From the NCBI RefSeq assembly GCF_004359215.1, contig NC_090622.1, forward strand, positions 2,129,454-2,193,453: a stretch of 64,000 bases of DNA, given 5' to 3'. The DNA comes from Bremia lactucae. Its lineage: Eukaryota > Oomycota > Peronosporomycetes > Peronosporales > Peronosporaceae. Of this stretch, positions 19,785 through 31,244 are shown piece by piece. The translations under genes and the position numbers were made by a program. Every line of letters starts with the position of its first letter. Position 1 is the first letter of the stretch. The notes below the pieces were generated by a model that worked only from the letters and a program-made list of their open reading frames with translations, was not told where the DNA came from and did no database searches.

Positions 19785-20243
19785 TTATGGGGGGCAATCA
19801 ATAAAGATTATTGATGGGTTCGAGTCTAGCGTCATTTGCGTGCGTGGTGGGCTTTGACACGGTGCTGTTCGGCTCGAGTTTTTTACAAAGTGACTCTTAA
19901 TCATACGGGTGAGACCCGGAGGCGATGAGGTCGTAGACTGTGAAGTCTCCGAAGTGCAGCTCCATCCCGCCTCGGGAGTGTGTTTGCTGTGGTACGAAAT
20001 ACCATGAATCGTAAATCGACGAGAGGTTTTCGACTGGTATAATAGGCGGCGTTGCGTCTCCGTTGAGTGTACTTCCTGAGTCGACGAGCTAATCACAGAG
20101 TGTAACCCGTGGCCGTGCGAGCGAGAACGACGAAATCGATGCTTTGTGGCACTTGTTGTGGATTTCGAAGTAGGAATGTGTGTCGTTGACCTTGACTCTT
20201 CGATTTCAGAATTGCAGTGGCCACGAAACCACTTAAGAGGCAT
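19785..20243 (-). CDS. P1: small protein of the MPLKW...IDCPP family (unrecognised)
   Basis: Predicted length is 152 residues. It starts at ATG 20243 (MPLKWFRGHCNS), chosen because two other proteins in this window (40647-40985 plus, 44222-44638 minus) begin MPLKW; the open frame extends 55 residues further upstream. The middle carries RRFTIHGISYHSKH followed by EAGWS. The protein ends NPSIIFIDCPP directly before a TAA. Linkers are Ser/Thr/Arg/His-rich and likely disordered. No signal peptide, membrane segment or known domain is seen. Conservation of both ends and one central motif across divergent linkers argues for a genuine coding gene. Function unknown. Confidence 0.75.
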   Translation of the reverse strand: MPLKWFRGHCNSEIEESRSTTHIPTSKSTTSATKHRFRRSRSHGHGLHSVISSSTQEVHSTETQRRLLYQSKTSRRFTIHGISYHSKHTPEAGWSCTSETSQSTTSSPPGLTRMIKSHFVKNSSRTAPCQSPPRTQMTLDSNPSIIFIDCPP

Positions 20244-22990
20244 ATTTGTGGCGTCGAGTTTTAAAGGCTTGCGGTCGAGACGAGGGATCTGGGAATGAAG
20301 CGTACCGTCGGATTCCGATTGTTTCAATGTGACTGCTGTGCCCTCCCGCCCCCATCGAACGCCATTTTCCAGTTGCCACATGGATATCATATGGTGTGCA
20401 TCGCCCAAGCTTATTCTTCCGAGGCTGTCCAGAAAAGCTCACAAGCTTTTATACAGGATTTTCGTGGCCACACAGGCAACGCTGGCTTTTCGCTGACGAT
20501 TTGTTTCGAGTAGGCTTTTTCACTGCAGCTGTTTTTCGTATTTGTCAAAGCCACACCGTGATGCAAAACGATGTCTCCTGACCTTTCAGTTTTCGAACCG
20601 AACAGTTCAAACACTGTTGCCATTAGGCAGTGTGCTGGCTTCATTTATACATATCTGATTTCAAAAAAGTTCAGCAAGAGCAAAGGCTTTAATTTCTAGC
20701 AATTTCCTTGCTTCAGGATGAATTTTATAATACACTCCCTCGAACAAAGATAGCACGAAGGGCAGTGCTCATCAGGGTCGTCGCTTCGTCGCTGGGCGGT
20801 CGAGAAATTGTGAATAAAGATGCGTGCACTCGACCAGATGGCAAGTCTCTTTATACAGTCTTTTGCCAAGAATGTAACGAGGTGCATGATTAGAAACGCT
20901 AATTTGAAATCAAGTGCCAACTAGGTGGAAATCTTGACATATTAGCATATCTATGCTACTGTCGCTTACTTTAAGTTATTTTAGCCACACGGGCCTCTGT
21001 TATGCAATCGATGTCGCACGTGGGCAAAGTTCCTCGAATTTCGAAAAAAACACAGACAAAGCGGCTATTTCAGATATATCCAGCATTGTTTAAGAGCTAC
21101 AGCATCTAAAAAACGTGCAGTGGTTTGTAGCACGACAGCTCCTTGTAGCAAGGGGGGCATAGGTTTAAATGATGTGGCTTTGTCATTGCCAATTTCGAGT
21201 GTAGTCGCTCCGTATCGCTGGTGTTACTAAGATAGTGTCAAAACCGATTTTTAATTACTTGTAGCAATTCAAGTCCAGGTGACGAGGCACGAAAGATAGC
21301 CTCGCACCCGATTTATCGAAGAACATACGATAAAGGAGGATTCCTGCAACCAGAATGGCTTAAATATGGCCACCGGATGGAGCGGTAAGGTCGGGGCGCG
21401 ATTTTTGCAAAGGCTTCGAGCATGTGCACCTTAAGATGCAGATGCACTTTCCAAGCATCATTACCAGCATTGAAGCACGGTTAAGAGGCTTCAAAAATGT
21501 CTGCATCATTCGATGGAAGCCTCATTATCTCCGACCTTGAACTATAAAAAGGGCTATCATTCGATTGGTGTGATTGTCGATAGTATTTGGATATTGCAAC
21601 ATATGTGTTGCAGGAGACTAAGTGGTGGAAAAATCTTGATATCTTGTTTTGATACCACTCGTTACTATGACCGAAATCCGTGCTTAGCTCTGAAAGTAAA
21701 ACCCGCAAATTCTGGCAACTTTTCTTTTTGTGATCGTCTCACTTGCAATGCACGTATTTTACCTGGTAAGAGAGTGCCTTGTTAAAGTGCGCGCGAAAAA
21801 ATCTAGAATTTTGCATCGTTGAAGTTCGTATTAGAATAATTCTTTTTTCCAGCTGTGAATGTATTCTTGGATGAAAAATTCAGCTGCAGAATTGCTGGTT
21901 CGATCTTAACTTTATGATCCGTAATAATATTTGTTCCATCATCATCACATCGATTCTGTGACCGTCATAGCTTGATTATTTGCACCTGCGTGAAGCACAT
22001 GTCAAGAGAGCACAAAAGAGATAGCACCGACATTTATCTTGCACACTCAATTACAGTTGGATTTTATCATCCACTAATCACCGATGCTAAACAAGTATAA
22101 AGCAGCTATAAATCCTGTTTTTACTTATCTCGACTTTCCATGAATATAAAAGGCAGATTTTTCATGATTTCTGTTTTACTTACCTCACCTATCCATATTT
22201 ATAAAAGATAGGTAGGTCTATGCATCCTGCTTTACTTAATTCGGTTCATATTTTGTACTGTCGATGCCATTCTTCTTCATTTAGTCTCAGTCAAAATTCA
22301 GCCCCCTCGGACAGCGCTGTCAATTAAAAATCGCATTTTATCTGACGCATAAGCAAAATATCACTGCCAAAAGCACATAAATAGATTTATAATTGTACTA
22401 CGAGCAATAAAAGCTATATTAAGCGCACTACACGAGATTGATCGACCTCTTCCTATCTACTCTTTGGCCTATTTTAGCGACATAATTGTGCGATTTAAGT
22501 GTACAAAATGATGGAAATAGTCAACTTAAAAAAATAATTAACAAATCTAACTACTACGTAGAGTGGAAATGGCACTATCTCTGGGTTACAAATCTATCAT
22601 TGCATGTCGTTCAACCTTAAATCGATTAATTGCAAAAGCAGATGGAGCCACCTTTACTTAACTTCCATTAATGATATTTGTCACTTTAAATAGAAAATGA
22701 TTCGATTAAACATGTACTTACGACATACGTGAATGGAGTCAATCTGGTCAACAATTCTGCACTAAATGCTGCTGTACTATAAATTCAATTGAGCAATTTC
22801 TCAATTTAAACATCAAAATCCGTTGTTGTGTATAATGACCTGTTCAGGAGCTGAAAGGTCAATGAAATCACCTCTGTTATATACAATCTCCACTGGCAAT
22901 GTCGGCTGCTGCTGGAATCTTGTGCAGTGTCTCAACCACTGCGGTGGGAGATCGAAGATTGCTACTGCGACTTCGTGGTAAAACTAAAGC
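20244..22990. other. Gene-poor AT-rich stretch
   Basis: About 2.7 kb without a supported gene. The first few hundred bases should include the P1 promoter. Around 22110-22250 a loosely repeated phrase (TTTTACTTA, then TATAAAAG) occurs two or three times. Nothing is recognised as coding on either strand. Confidence 0.4.
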
Positions 22991-23340
22991 AAGGCAGCAC
23001 GTCGTAATGCGGCCACGCTCTACTTAGACACACACCCTAGCACAGCGAGGAAGCGGTTAAACCTGATTCTCTTGCGTGCAGTGAGGCAGTTGTGGTGAGC
23101 GCGTTAGCGACCTCACCCAACACACTAAGAACTCTGGTTAAGTGTCGTCACGGGAGCGTTAATCCGGCTCCTCGTGCGCACTTACCAAGTAGGAAGTAGT
23201 TTTCAGACTAATTTTATATTTAATCGTATTAAATTTATATACCTATTTTTACCAATTTAAATGTCATCTCTATAGATAACACTTAATATGTATTGCGAGC
23301 ATATCTTTCCAGATATCTCACGTAACGGATGACGGTAGCA
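22991..23340 (-). repeat. Family A 3' LTR, left part (split by element B)
   Basis: Matches the first two-thirds (plus-strand orientation) of the LTR at 37494-38011, up to GTAACGGATGACGGTAGCA. There element B begins. The last five bases, TAGCA (23336-23340), pair with TAGCC at 30928-30932 as the insertion duplication. Confidence 0.88.
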
Positions 23341-24006
23341 TGTAATGAGACTAGGCCAAGTCCCTTGTTCAGCTCACTACAAGAGGAGACTGAACCGTGG
23401 GGAGGAAACGTTGGAGGGCGCTTGCGAGGTTGGAGGTAAAATTACAACTGAATTGAAAAGCTGTTATGGTTCCTGTCGCTACTCCTAATTAGCCTCAAGG
23501 GCTCCTAGAGGTATTACAAGTAAAACCTACACATGCATGAATAAAACCTACGAACTGATATATAAAACCTTGAGTACACTGAGGTTCAACCCATAGGAAC
23601 CTTGAACTTGAAGTCCTGTGGAAAATTCCCTGCGAAGTGACTGGCTCACGCCACTCACTTCAACTGGTAGAGACACGTTGGACGCGTCACCAACGTAGCT
23701 CCCAAGCAGGAACCATCATTCTGTAATTGAATGTAAATCTTGAACTTCGACTGGGAAGCTTTGAACTTGAGCTTGAAACTCTCATGTCGACGATGCAGTG
23801 TCGCCAGATGGTTTCTAGGAAGATGAGTAATGACGATGCGGCGTCATCACTTCATCTAGAGCACAACTGGCTACCTTTAGCCCTGGCTCCCATGTCTTAC
23901 CCTGTAGAGACATGTCCCGCTCCCCTCCGTCTCATCTCCGGTGCCCAGCACCTTTGAGATATGTACTATGGTAAGTACTAAGACATGTAATGAGAGGCCC
24001 ATTACA
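23341..24006 (-). repeat. Element B 3' LTR
   Basis: 666 bp, TGTAATGAGACTAGG to GAGAGGCCCATTACA. Near-identical to 30263-30927 across its length, including the shared AGGTATTACAAGTAAAACC and GGTAAGTACTAAGACATG blocks. Confidence 0.92.
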
Positions 24007-24023
24007 TCACTCCCCACCTTAAA
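24007..24023 (-). promoter_or_regulatory. Element B polypurine tract
   Basis: On the minus strand TTTAAGGTGGGGAGTGA lies directly before the 3' LTR. This is the expected position and composition of the primer for plus-strand DNA synthesis. Confidence 0.75.
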
Positions 24024-24052
24024 GTAGCGTTCACGCTTCAAAGGGAAGAGGA

Positions 24053-25159
24053 ATGCTGGCTGTGCTTCATTTCAAAATGAGCTACCTAGGAACCAAGCGA
24101 CCGTCCCAGCCTTCCGTGAGTGACTCAGGCAGGAGTCCTCATGAAGCCCCTTGCCGTACTGAGCACCCTGTCAAGAGACAGAGGCTTAACGGTGGACTCT
24201 ACGACATTGCACCCATCGTTAACAAGCGGGGTGATGTAGAGTTCTACCGTGAGCGCTTCAGCACTTGGCGTCGGATCAACAACCGTGATGATCCGCGTCA
24301 ATCAAGGGCAGCGAACGAGAACTCGTGGAGATCCTTCGTGTTTCTTGAAAACAAGGATCGAATGGACTCCTTTCTCAGACGAAGACCAATTCAGCTTGGC
24401 CACGGCAGCGGCAGCGGCGACAGAGCCGACGCTTAAAGTCGCTCTCATACTCGCGAACGACGTCAGGAACGTCAGCCACGAGGGCGTCACGTGATTCTTA
24501 AGTGTCGTCGCTCGGCTGATAGCCGCGCCACCGAACACGGAAGAAGCGACGAGTCTGTTGCTTCTCTCGGCGGCGATTCGACGGAGTCAGATGGTCTTGG
24601 TGACCAACAATCGACTCAACCAGCCACCGTCGTTCTCCGTGAGAATCAATCAACGGAGGCGAGGCTGAACGAGAAAACGATTGAGAGGCTCTGGAAGTGG
24701 AAGAGCGCTCATCGCGAACGGATTGAGGAGCTGCACATGCACTCCTCGAATCTGAAGACTCGCTGTCAAAACCTGGAGGCTCATGCGATCGAGTGTGACT
24801 CGCGCCATGATGCCTTGGAAGCGAAGGCGACACAAGCTTCCGTGTCGAAGACCGAGTTCGAATCGAGGCTTCAGCAGACTCAGGACGATGTCCTAAAGTT
24901 GCAGGAGACCGAAAAGATTCGTGGCTTGAGCCATGTTCGACTTCTTGGTGTCGATGAGGAGGCTGGCTCAACTCTGGACACTCTTCGCGGTGATCTCGAG
25001 ACTCGTCTCGTTGCTCTCGAGTCTGTGAAGGACCAATCCTTTGATGTCCTCCAGCACCTCTATGCCGAGAAGCAACTTCAGAGCGGTGAGTTGGCGACTC
25101 TTCGCGGGCAGGTCGAGACCCTTCGACAGCAAGTAGCTAACCTTCAAAGGATGAAGTAG
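24053..25159 (+). CDS. Antisense coiled-coil ORF of element B
   Basis: On the strand opposite gag-pol, an ATG 47 bp inside the 3' LTR opens a frame of 369 codons broken by a single TAA at 24434-24436; the halves (24053-24436 and 24437-25159) are in the same frame. Residues about 1-130 are basic (KRQRLNGGLYDIAPIVNKRG, then Arg-rich). About 150-200 is Ser/Glu-rich. From about 205 to the end is a long coiled coil with repeated L/E/K/Q heptads (TIERLWKWKSAHRERIEELH; LETRLVALESVKDQSF; LRGQVETLRQQVANLQRMK). It ends 23 bp past the integrase stop, tail-to-tail. No known domain was recognised. Equivalents occur in elements A and C and probably D. Function unknown. Confidence 0.7.
24405..24662 (-). pseudogene. 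Element B chromodomain, with stop
   Basis: The minus-strand translation reads SPPLIDSHGERRWLVESIVG, then RRFFRVRWRGYQPSDDT, the canonical gypsy chromodomain core. It then hits TAA where tryptophan of the family's DTWEP is expected, and continues as VADVPDVVREYESDF. This module tethers integrase to modified chromatin and guides insertion. It is separated from the integrase core by about 470 bp that is strongly coding on the opposite strand. Confidence 0.82.
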
Positions 25160-28100
25160 GGTCAGCAGACCCACTTGGTAAGTATGGCTTCAGTCTGCCC
25201 ATATAGAATGTTGGGTGAAGACGCATACTCGTAGGAACGTCTAGGGTGTAGGCACTCCCGTTGCATTTCAGAACTCTGAATGGTCCAATAAACCAAGGTA
25301 GTAGCTTGCTGCTACCAAGGTTGGACACTGCATGTTCAGGAAGGTTACCCGTACTAAGTAGAACGAGATCTCCAACCTTGAAACAATTCATGTTCTTTCT
25401 TCCATGCTTGTCCGCTTGCTCCTTCTGCCGATCTTGGGCTTGAGCAATTGCGTCGCGCACAAACCTTACGATGATTTGTCTCTTGCCGACAAAGTCTTCG
25501 ATACTCTTTTGATCTCGTCGAGGCAGTTTGACGTGGAGTCCAAAATGTCAAAATGTGCCCGTATATCCGTCGCACTTGCGGTGTTCAACTCCGTTGCCAA
25601 TGGAGTTCCTCTCCCATCAAGAGTAGAAACCGCTTCCATGAGTGTCGCTGGCACGCGAGGGTGGAAACCATTGTTGATATAGAAGGGAGAGTACCCGGTA
25701 GATGCGTGCGTTGAGTTGTTGATCGAGAACTCAACCAGTGGGAGGAAGGTACTCCATTCCTCGAATAACGTTGCATAACTTTGCAGTATGTCCTCCAGCA
25801 CGCGATCCACACGCTCCGTTTGCCGATCCGTTTCAGGGTGTGGAGCTGTCGACATCGACAACTTCGTACCCAGGCGCTCAAAAACTGCGCGCCATAGGGC
25901 GGAGGTGAATCGGGTGTCTCAATCCGAGACGATCTCCTCAGGCAACCAATGGAGTCGGAAGACAGTATCCACAAAGACCTGCGCTGTCTCTTCCGCATTG
26001 ATGGTATCCGTCACGGCAATCAGATGAACCATTTTACTGAATCGGTCCACTATCACCAGAATGCCGTTCCGGTTTTGCGAGTCGCGAGGAAGTCCGAACA
26101 CAAAGTCCATGCTCACAGACTTCCAACTGTCAATTGGGATCGGTAGTGACCGCAGTGGTGCCTGAGTACTTCTCGAAGGCTTCACGCGTTGGCACACCTC
26201 ACAAGTACGGACGTGATTGCGCACCCATTTGTACATATGCGGCCAATAATAGTCGCGAGAGAGGCTCATGAAAGTCTTCTCGCGACCAAAGTGACCTCCA
26301 GGGGGACTGTCGTGGTACTCAAACAACAGACGGTGCCTTAATTCTTCGTCGTTTCGAACGACAACTCTTGGCACGTCGTCATCGTCAACCCCATAACAGA
26401 GTAGACCATCGTGGATGGAATATCGGTGGGTCCGTGATCGCGCTCTTGAAAATAGCTTTTTCAGCTATCCTCCGTTGGGCTCTTGAGGTACTGCAGCATT
26501 TCACAGAAACCTTCGTCGTCCTTGTATGCTCGTGCAATGTCCTCACGAACAGATGAGCGAGCTTGGACTGCGGTAGCGCTCACAGATTCTTGATCACTTG
26601 GACAACTCTTGCAGGCGGCGCTTGGCACATCCTCTGTCAATCGAGAGTCATAATCCGGACGTCTCGATAACGCATCAGCAAGGATGTTTGTCTTGCCTGG
26701 CTTGTAGTGTACATCAAAGCTGTACTCCGAGAAGAATGCAACCCAACGTACCATCCTCTGGAATAAATGAGGGGTCTTCACGGCAGTGAGCAATGACGCA
26801 TGACCTGTGTAGACCACAAATCGCTCTTCACCGAGAAGGTGAACTCGGAACTTCACAAAAGAGTATTTCATAGCCAATAACTCTTTGTCGTGAACCGGGT
26901 AGTTCCGTTCTGCTGGCTTTAATTGCCGCGATTTATAGGAAATAACTCTCTCTCGCTCATTGGCATCGTGCTGAATTAATGCACAACCAATGCGTAATCA
27001 CCCGCATCGCCGACAACATGGAAAGGCTTGTTGTCATCAGGAAGCGCAAGCACTGGCGCTTCACGCAAGCTCCTTTTGACCAACTCGAAAGCCACGTCAT
27101 GTTTTTGTTCCCACTTCCACTCAACGTCCTTCTTGAGTAGGCACGTAAGCGGCTGAGTCATGTCAGCGTAGTTTCGTATGTACTTGTGGAGGTAATTGGC
27201 CAGACCCAACCACTGGCGCAGTTGCTTCATGTTCTGAGGTCCAGGCCATTTGTCGATCACTTTGATCTTCTCTGGGTCAGTGCGGATACCGTTCTTGCCA
27301 ACAAAGCAGCCAAGGACTGGGATTTCTGGCGCGCAGAAGATACAATTCTTCAGATTCGCGTAGAGCTTGTTCTCTCGCATCACTTCGAATAGGCGTCGTA
27401 AGTGATCGAGGTGAACATTTAAGTCCGCACGGTTATACGTGGCCTTGCTGTGGACGAAGATGTCGTCAAAATAACTTTAAGCAAAGTCACGTAAGGGACG
27501 AAGGATGTTTGTCACTATGCGATTGAACGTCGCTGGCGCATTCTTTGGCCCTTGTGGCATCACGAGCCATTCCCACAGCATGCCGCTTGGCGTGCTAACC
27601 GCTGCCAGAGGAACGTCAGCCTCGCGCATTCGGATCTGATAGAACCCATTCAACAAATCCAAGGTGCTGGAGACTGTGCTATTCACCATCCCGTCAAGAA
27701 TCATGTCTTTCCGAGGAACAGGTGTCGGAGCAGGTATGGTGAGCTTGTTGAAAGCATGAACAATTCGCCAACCACCCGTTGCCTTCTTAACACAGAATGT
27801 TGGGCTTCTGTGCGGAGACTTGCTCTCACGCACATTACCAAAGCTGTCCGACGCTGCTCGAAGAACTTGTCGAATGCCTCTACTTGTTCCTTCAGCAATG
27901 GCCACTGACTCGTGACGCAATACTTAGTACCAGGAGACAAGTCAATCTCATGATGGACTCCACGGTCTACTGGGAGTTCCTCTGGTACCTTGTCTGGGAA
28001 GATGTCTTTAAACTCCAGTGCAAGTTCGTACACTGGGTTTCCCTTGAGCGCATTCCACGACTGAGTTTCGTATCTCTCAATTCGGATCTTGTCTTCCAGT

Positions 28101-29273
28101 ACTTCCATGTCCATGTTGGACGAAGTATTTATTTCTTCGCGATCGGCTTCCGCAACGATCATACACACTTGGGCAATCTTGCCGTCCTTGAGACTGCGGA
28201 GGAACGACTTCTTGCTCATTTCTCCCAGAGAGAGCAAACTTGATAACAAGCTTGGGGGATTATCAACCTTCACGTTCCAGACACCCCGTGCCACCACCAC
28301 ATCGTCACAAGCAATAGCTTGGACATGTTCTTCGCTTGAAACATCGTGGCCGTTGATGTTTCCTTCGTCAGTTAGCGTGGCAGGAGAATGCATACGTTGT
28401 TCAGAGGTACGTGTCTCAACTGGACCAGCTTCGCATGACGGATTACAATGAACGAGTTGAACGTTCTCATTCGTTGCGACTCTCCACGACTTCGGTAGAG
28501 TCTTCTTAGTTTTTCTTGGTCGGTGCGCTTCCTTCTTGTGCTCAACAGATCTACTCTGTGAAGATGCGAAGCCATCGCACACCGCGAAATCACTAAAGGG
28601 ATCTGGAACTTCCGAGGCGTATACCCATAGTACTTGTAGCTCATCAGCAGATTCCCACTGCACTGTGTTCGAACCTTGAACACTGATAAGATGCCGTCTC
28701 CAATCAATCTTTGGCTGGTAGCGCATCAGCCATGGCATCCCAAGTATCATATCGTACTTGTCATCGAGGTCGAGAAGGATAAATTCATCTTCTCTTGGAA
28801 AACTTCACATCCCAGGTGTAGCGTAACAACTCTTTCACCGTCTGGGTTGTCGATCCATCCGCGAATCGAACAACCATCTTGCCCATTTCCTTCACATCAG
28901 ATGCAAATACGTTGCTATTTGAGAGGGCACGCTCTCGAACAAAGTTGTTCGAAGCACCTGTTTCTATCAGGGCACGCAAAGGTGGAGCTGACTCATTCAC
29001 CTTTACGTCCAAGACTATCAGCTTTGACCGCTGATCGACACTGGTCTTCTTCTTGGTGGACTTCATGTGTGCAGGTTGCACGTTGGGGCCCAAGTCCTGT
29101 GACTCCACCGTCATCGCAGAACTTGATTCTCGGCCAGTAGGGAGCCCCGCTCCTACTGGTCGTTGCCGTTTTTTGCTTGTTCGCTCCGCCCCTGAGGTCG
29201 GCTGAAAGCACGACCTGACGAAGTTGGGCGGAAGCGCTGCGAGAGCGGCCTGTTGTCGGCCGACGCTCGGCAA
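25137..29273 (-). pseudogene. Element B pol: protease, RT, RNase H, integrase
   Basis: Protease: ALIETGASNNFVRERAL and ILGMPWLMRYQPKIDWR (about 28700-29000). RT: GTKYCVTSQWPLLKEQ, CVKKATGGWRIVHAFNK, TLDLLNGFYQIRMREADVP, VMPQGPKNAPATFNR and the active site SYFDDIFV just after a TAA at about 27479. RNase H: NYPVHDKELLAMKYSFVKFR. Integrase: HHCC-type finger (EYHDSPPGGHFG; CEVCQRVKP), core DFVFGLPRD, SD*DTRFTS with TGA at about 25919 in place of arginine, HPETDRQTERVDRVLED, and the C-terminal GPFRVLKCNGSAYTLDVP. A handful of frameshifts and point stops disable it. The last frame ends FEG before TAG at 25137. Confidence 0.92.
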
Positions 29274-30184
29274 TCTCGAGCAAAGTGGCCCATCCGATCA
29301 CATTGGAAACACTTAAAGTCGGTTTTCGACCGCGTATTCCCGTTGGCTTGTGTGGACACAGCGGACAGATCCATTGCCTCGGGTCCGTCGTAGAACTGGC
29401 GCGGCTGGTACTGCTGGCGCGGCTGGTACTGCTGGCGCGGCTGCCGGGTTGAACTCTGGTGGATGCGAGCTTGGCGAAGACTGAACTCTTCCTGAAGAGC
29501 GCGATTGATCGCGTCCTCCATCGTCTCCGGATACTCTCGGAACAGCTGAGTCTTCACTGGACAATCGTTCAGACCTTTTATGAACGTGACGACCTGAGTG
29601 GCATAATCGACTGGATCGCTCACGATACTCGACACTAGGTATCGAGCGCGTTGCGCGTAGTCGTGCAACTCCAGACGTCCTTAGCGCAGGTCCAGAAACT
29701 CAGCTCGAGCTCGGAATTCGTTTTTCGGCGGCCCGAACGCTAGCTTCACCTCGTTTTTGAAGGCTTCATAGTCCGGGAAGCATCCTGGGTCGGTGAGTCG
29801 ACGACCGAATGCACAGCTTCTCGCACGTCCACCGAGCTTCGACATCGCGAAAGCAATTTGATGGTCGGGACCATAGATCTGCCGAAGTCTGAGGGCTGAA
29901 TCTATTACGACGAACCAACGTAAAAGGGGCTCATTCTCGCCACCTTTGTAATGGTTCACATCGAGTTTTAGAGGCGCAACTCTTGCGGCAGGAGTTGTGG
30001 TCTGCCGTTGCGCTCCAACAACCTCCTGGTGCATGAAGTTGAGCGCCGTCAACTTCTGCGCTTCGGGATTGAAGGTGTTCAATATGTTGATCACACTTGC
30101 TTCGCCGAAGATAGTGACCATGCGCTCATACGCCGCCCACTCCGGATCGGATAGGTGGGGGGCGTTCTCTCTCAATGTATCCAT
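29153..30184 (-). pseudogene. Element B gag, one in-frame stop
   Basis: Starts at ATG 30184 (MDTLRENAPHLSDPEW). The capsid-like region includes DVNHYKGGENEPLLRWFVVI. A single TAA at 29681-29683 sits between FLDLR and GRLELHDYAQRARYLVS, in the same frame on both sides. A Gln/Arg repeat (RQQYQP twice) leads to one zinc knuckle CFQCDRMGHFARDC. Restricted damage again indicates a young element. Protease overlaps the gag end in another frame. Confidence 0.9.
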
Positions 30185-30242
30185 GATTCCGTGGAAAAAA
30201 TGGGAAACAGAGCACACTGGCCAAGTCAAGGAGTTGGAAGGA

Positions 30243-30260
30243 CTCCTCAAAGTGCTACCA
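30243..30260 (-). promoter_or_regulatory. Element B primer-binding site
   Basis: Two bases inside the 5' LTR the minus strand reads TGGTAGCACTTTGAGGAG. The TGG start and the shared TGGTAGCACTT in element A mark it as the tRNA primer site; the tRNA was not identified. Confidence 0.75.
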
Positions 30261-30262
30261 GG

Positions 30263-30927
30263 TGTAATGGGACTTGGCCAAGTCCCTTGTTCAGCTCACT
30301 ACAAGAGGAGACTGAACCGTGGGGAGGAAACGTTATAGGGCGCTTGCGAGTTTTGTGGTAAAATTACAACTGAATTGAAAAGCTGTTATGGTTCCTGTCG
30401 CTACTCCTAATTAGCCTCAAGGGCTCCTAGAGGTATTACAAGTAAAACCTACACATGCATGGATAAACCCTACGAACTGATATATAAAACCTTGGGTACA
30501 CTGAGGTTGAACCCATAGGACCTTGAACTTGAAGTCCTGTGGAAAATTCCCTGCGAAGTGACTGGCTCACGCCACTCACTTCAACCGGTAGAGACACGTT
30601 GGACGTGTCACCAGTGTTGTTCCCAAGCAGGAACCATCATTCTGTACTTGAATGTAAATCTTGAACTTCGACTGGGAAGCTTTGAACTTGAACTTGAAAC
30701 TCTCATGTCGACGATGCAGTATCGTCAGATGGTTTCTAGGAAGATGAATAATGATGATGCGGCGTCATCGCTTCATCAAGAGCACAACTGGCTACCTTTA
30801 GCCCTGGCTCCCATGTCTTACCCGGTAGAGACATGTCCCGCTTCCCTCCGTCTCATCTCCGGTGCCCAGCACCTTTGAGATATGTACTATGGTAAGTACT
30901 AAGACATGTAATGAGAGGCCCATTACA
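30263..30927 (-). repeat. Element B 5' LTR
   Basis: 665 bp, TGTAATGGGACTTGG to GAGAGGCCCATTACA. Its partner is 23341-24006. Confidence 0.92.
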
Positions 30928-31114
30928 TAGCCGTCATCCCTCCTAATGTGAATGCACACATGTGTATCACATACACAAGGGTTGATCACAAATGTGCACC
31001 ACACCCGAGTGCTGGGTCTAATTACTATTATTTAGTAATTGACCATCCCCTTCAGTATACCAAGTGTGCTAAAACGGGGACTGTGTAACGTTAGGGCAAC
31101 TATAGCCCGTTACA
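30928..31114 (-). repeat. Family A 3' LTR, right part (split by element B)
   Basis: Continues the LTR interrupted at 23340: TAGCCGTCATCCCTCC to AGCCCGTTACA, matching 37825-38011. The minus-strand polypurine tract CTTAAAGGGGGGGTGG follows at 31115-31130. Confidence 0.88.
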
Positions 31115-31130
31115 CCACCCCCCCTTTAAG
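31115..31130 (-). promoter_or_regulatory. Element A polypurine tract
   Basis: The minus strand reads CTTAAAGGGGGGGTGG immediately before the LTR start TGTAACGGGC. Confidence 0.8.
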
Positions 31131-31244
31131 AGCGAATTTCATTTTTAAATTCGTCAAAGAGGAGAGAGGAACTGCGAGCAGCTTTACGCGCCGCTAGTTC
31201 ACTCGATCACTCTAGCGCACGTGTTTCCATACTCGGCGCCAAAG

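Larger units (their letters stand above)
23341..30927 (-). mobile_element. Full-length Ty3/gypsy chromovirus, family B, 7587 bp
   Basis: Two LTRs of 666 bp (23341-24006) and 665 bp (30263-30927), both TGTAATG ... CATTACA, differ by a few percent by eye. The 5-bp target duplication is TAGCA/TAGCC with one mismatch. The minus-strand order is 5' LTR (right), primer-binding site, gag, protease, RT, RNase H, integrase, chromodomain, polypurine tract, 3' LTR (left). It has relatively few disabling mutations, so it is younger than its host element A. An antisense ORF lies at 24053-25159. Confidence 0.93.

Noticed and set aside
24498..24971. Minus-strand Ser/Pro/Arg-rich frame as an ordinary integrase-chromodomain linker that fully explains the region
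   Set aside because: It is not in frame with the integrase end, which stops at 25137, while the plus-strand frame is longer and has regular heptads. The sense-linker explanation remains possible and is the main alternative to the antisense gene.
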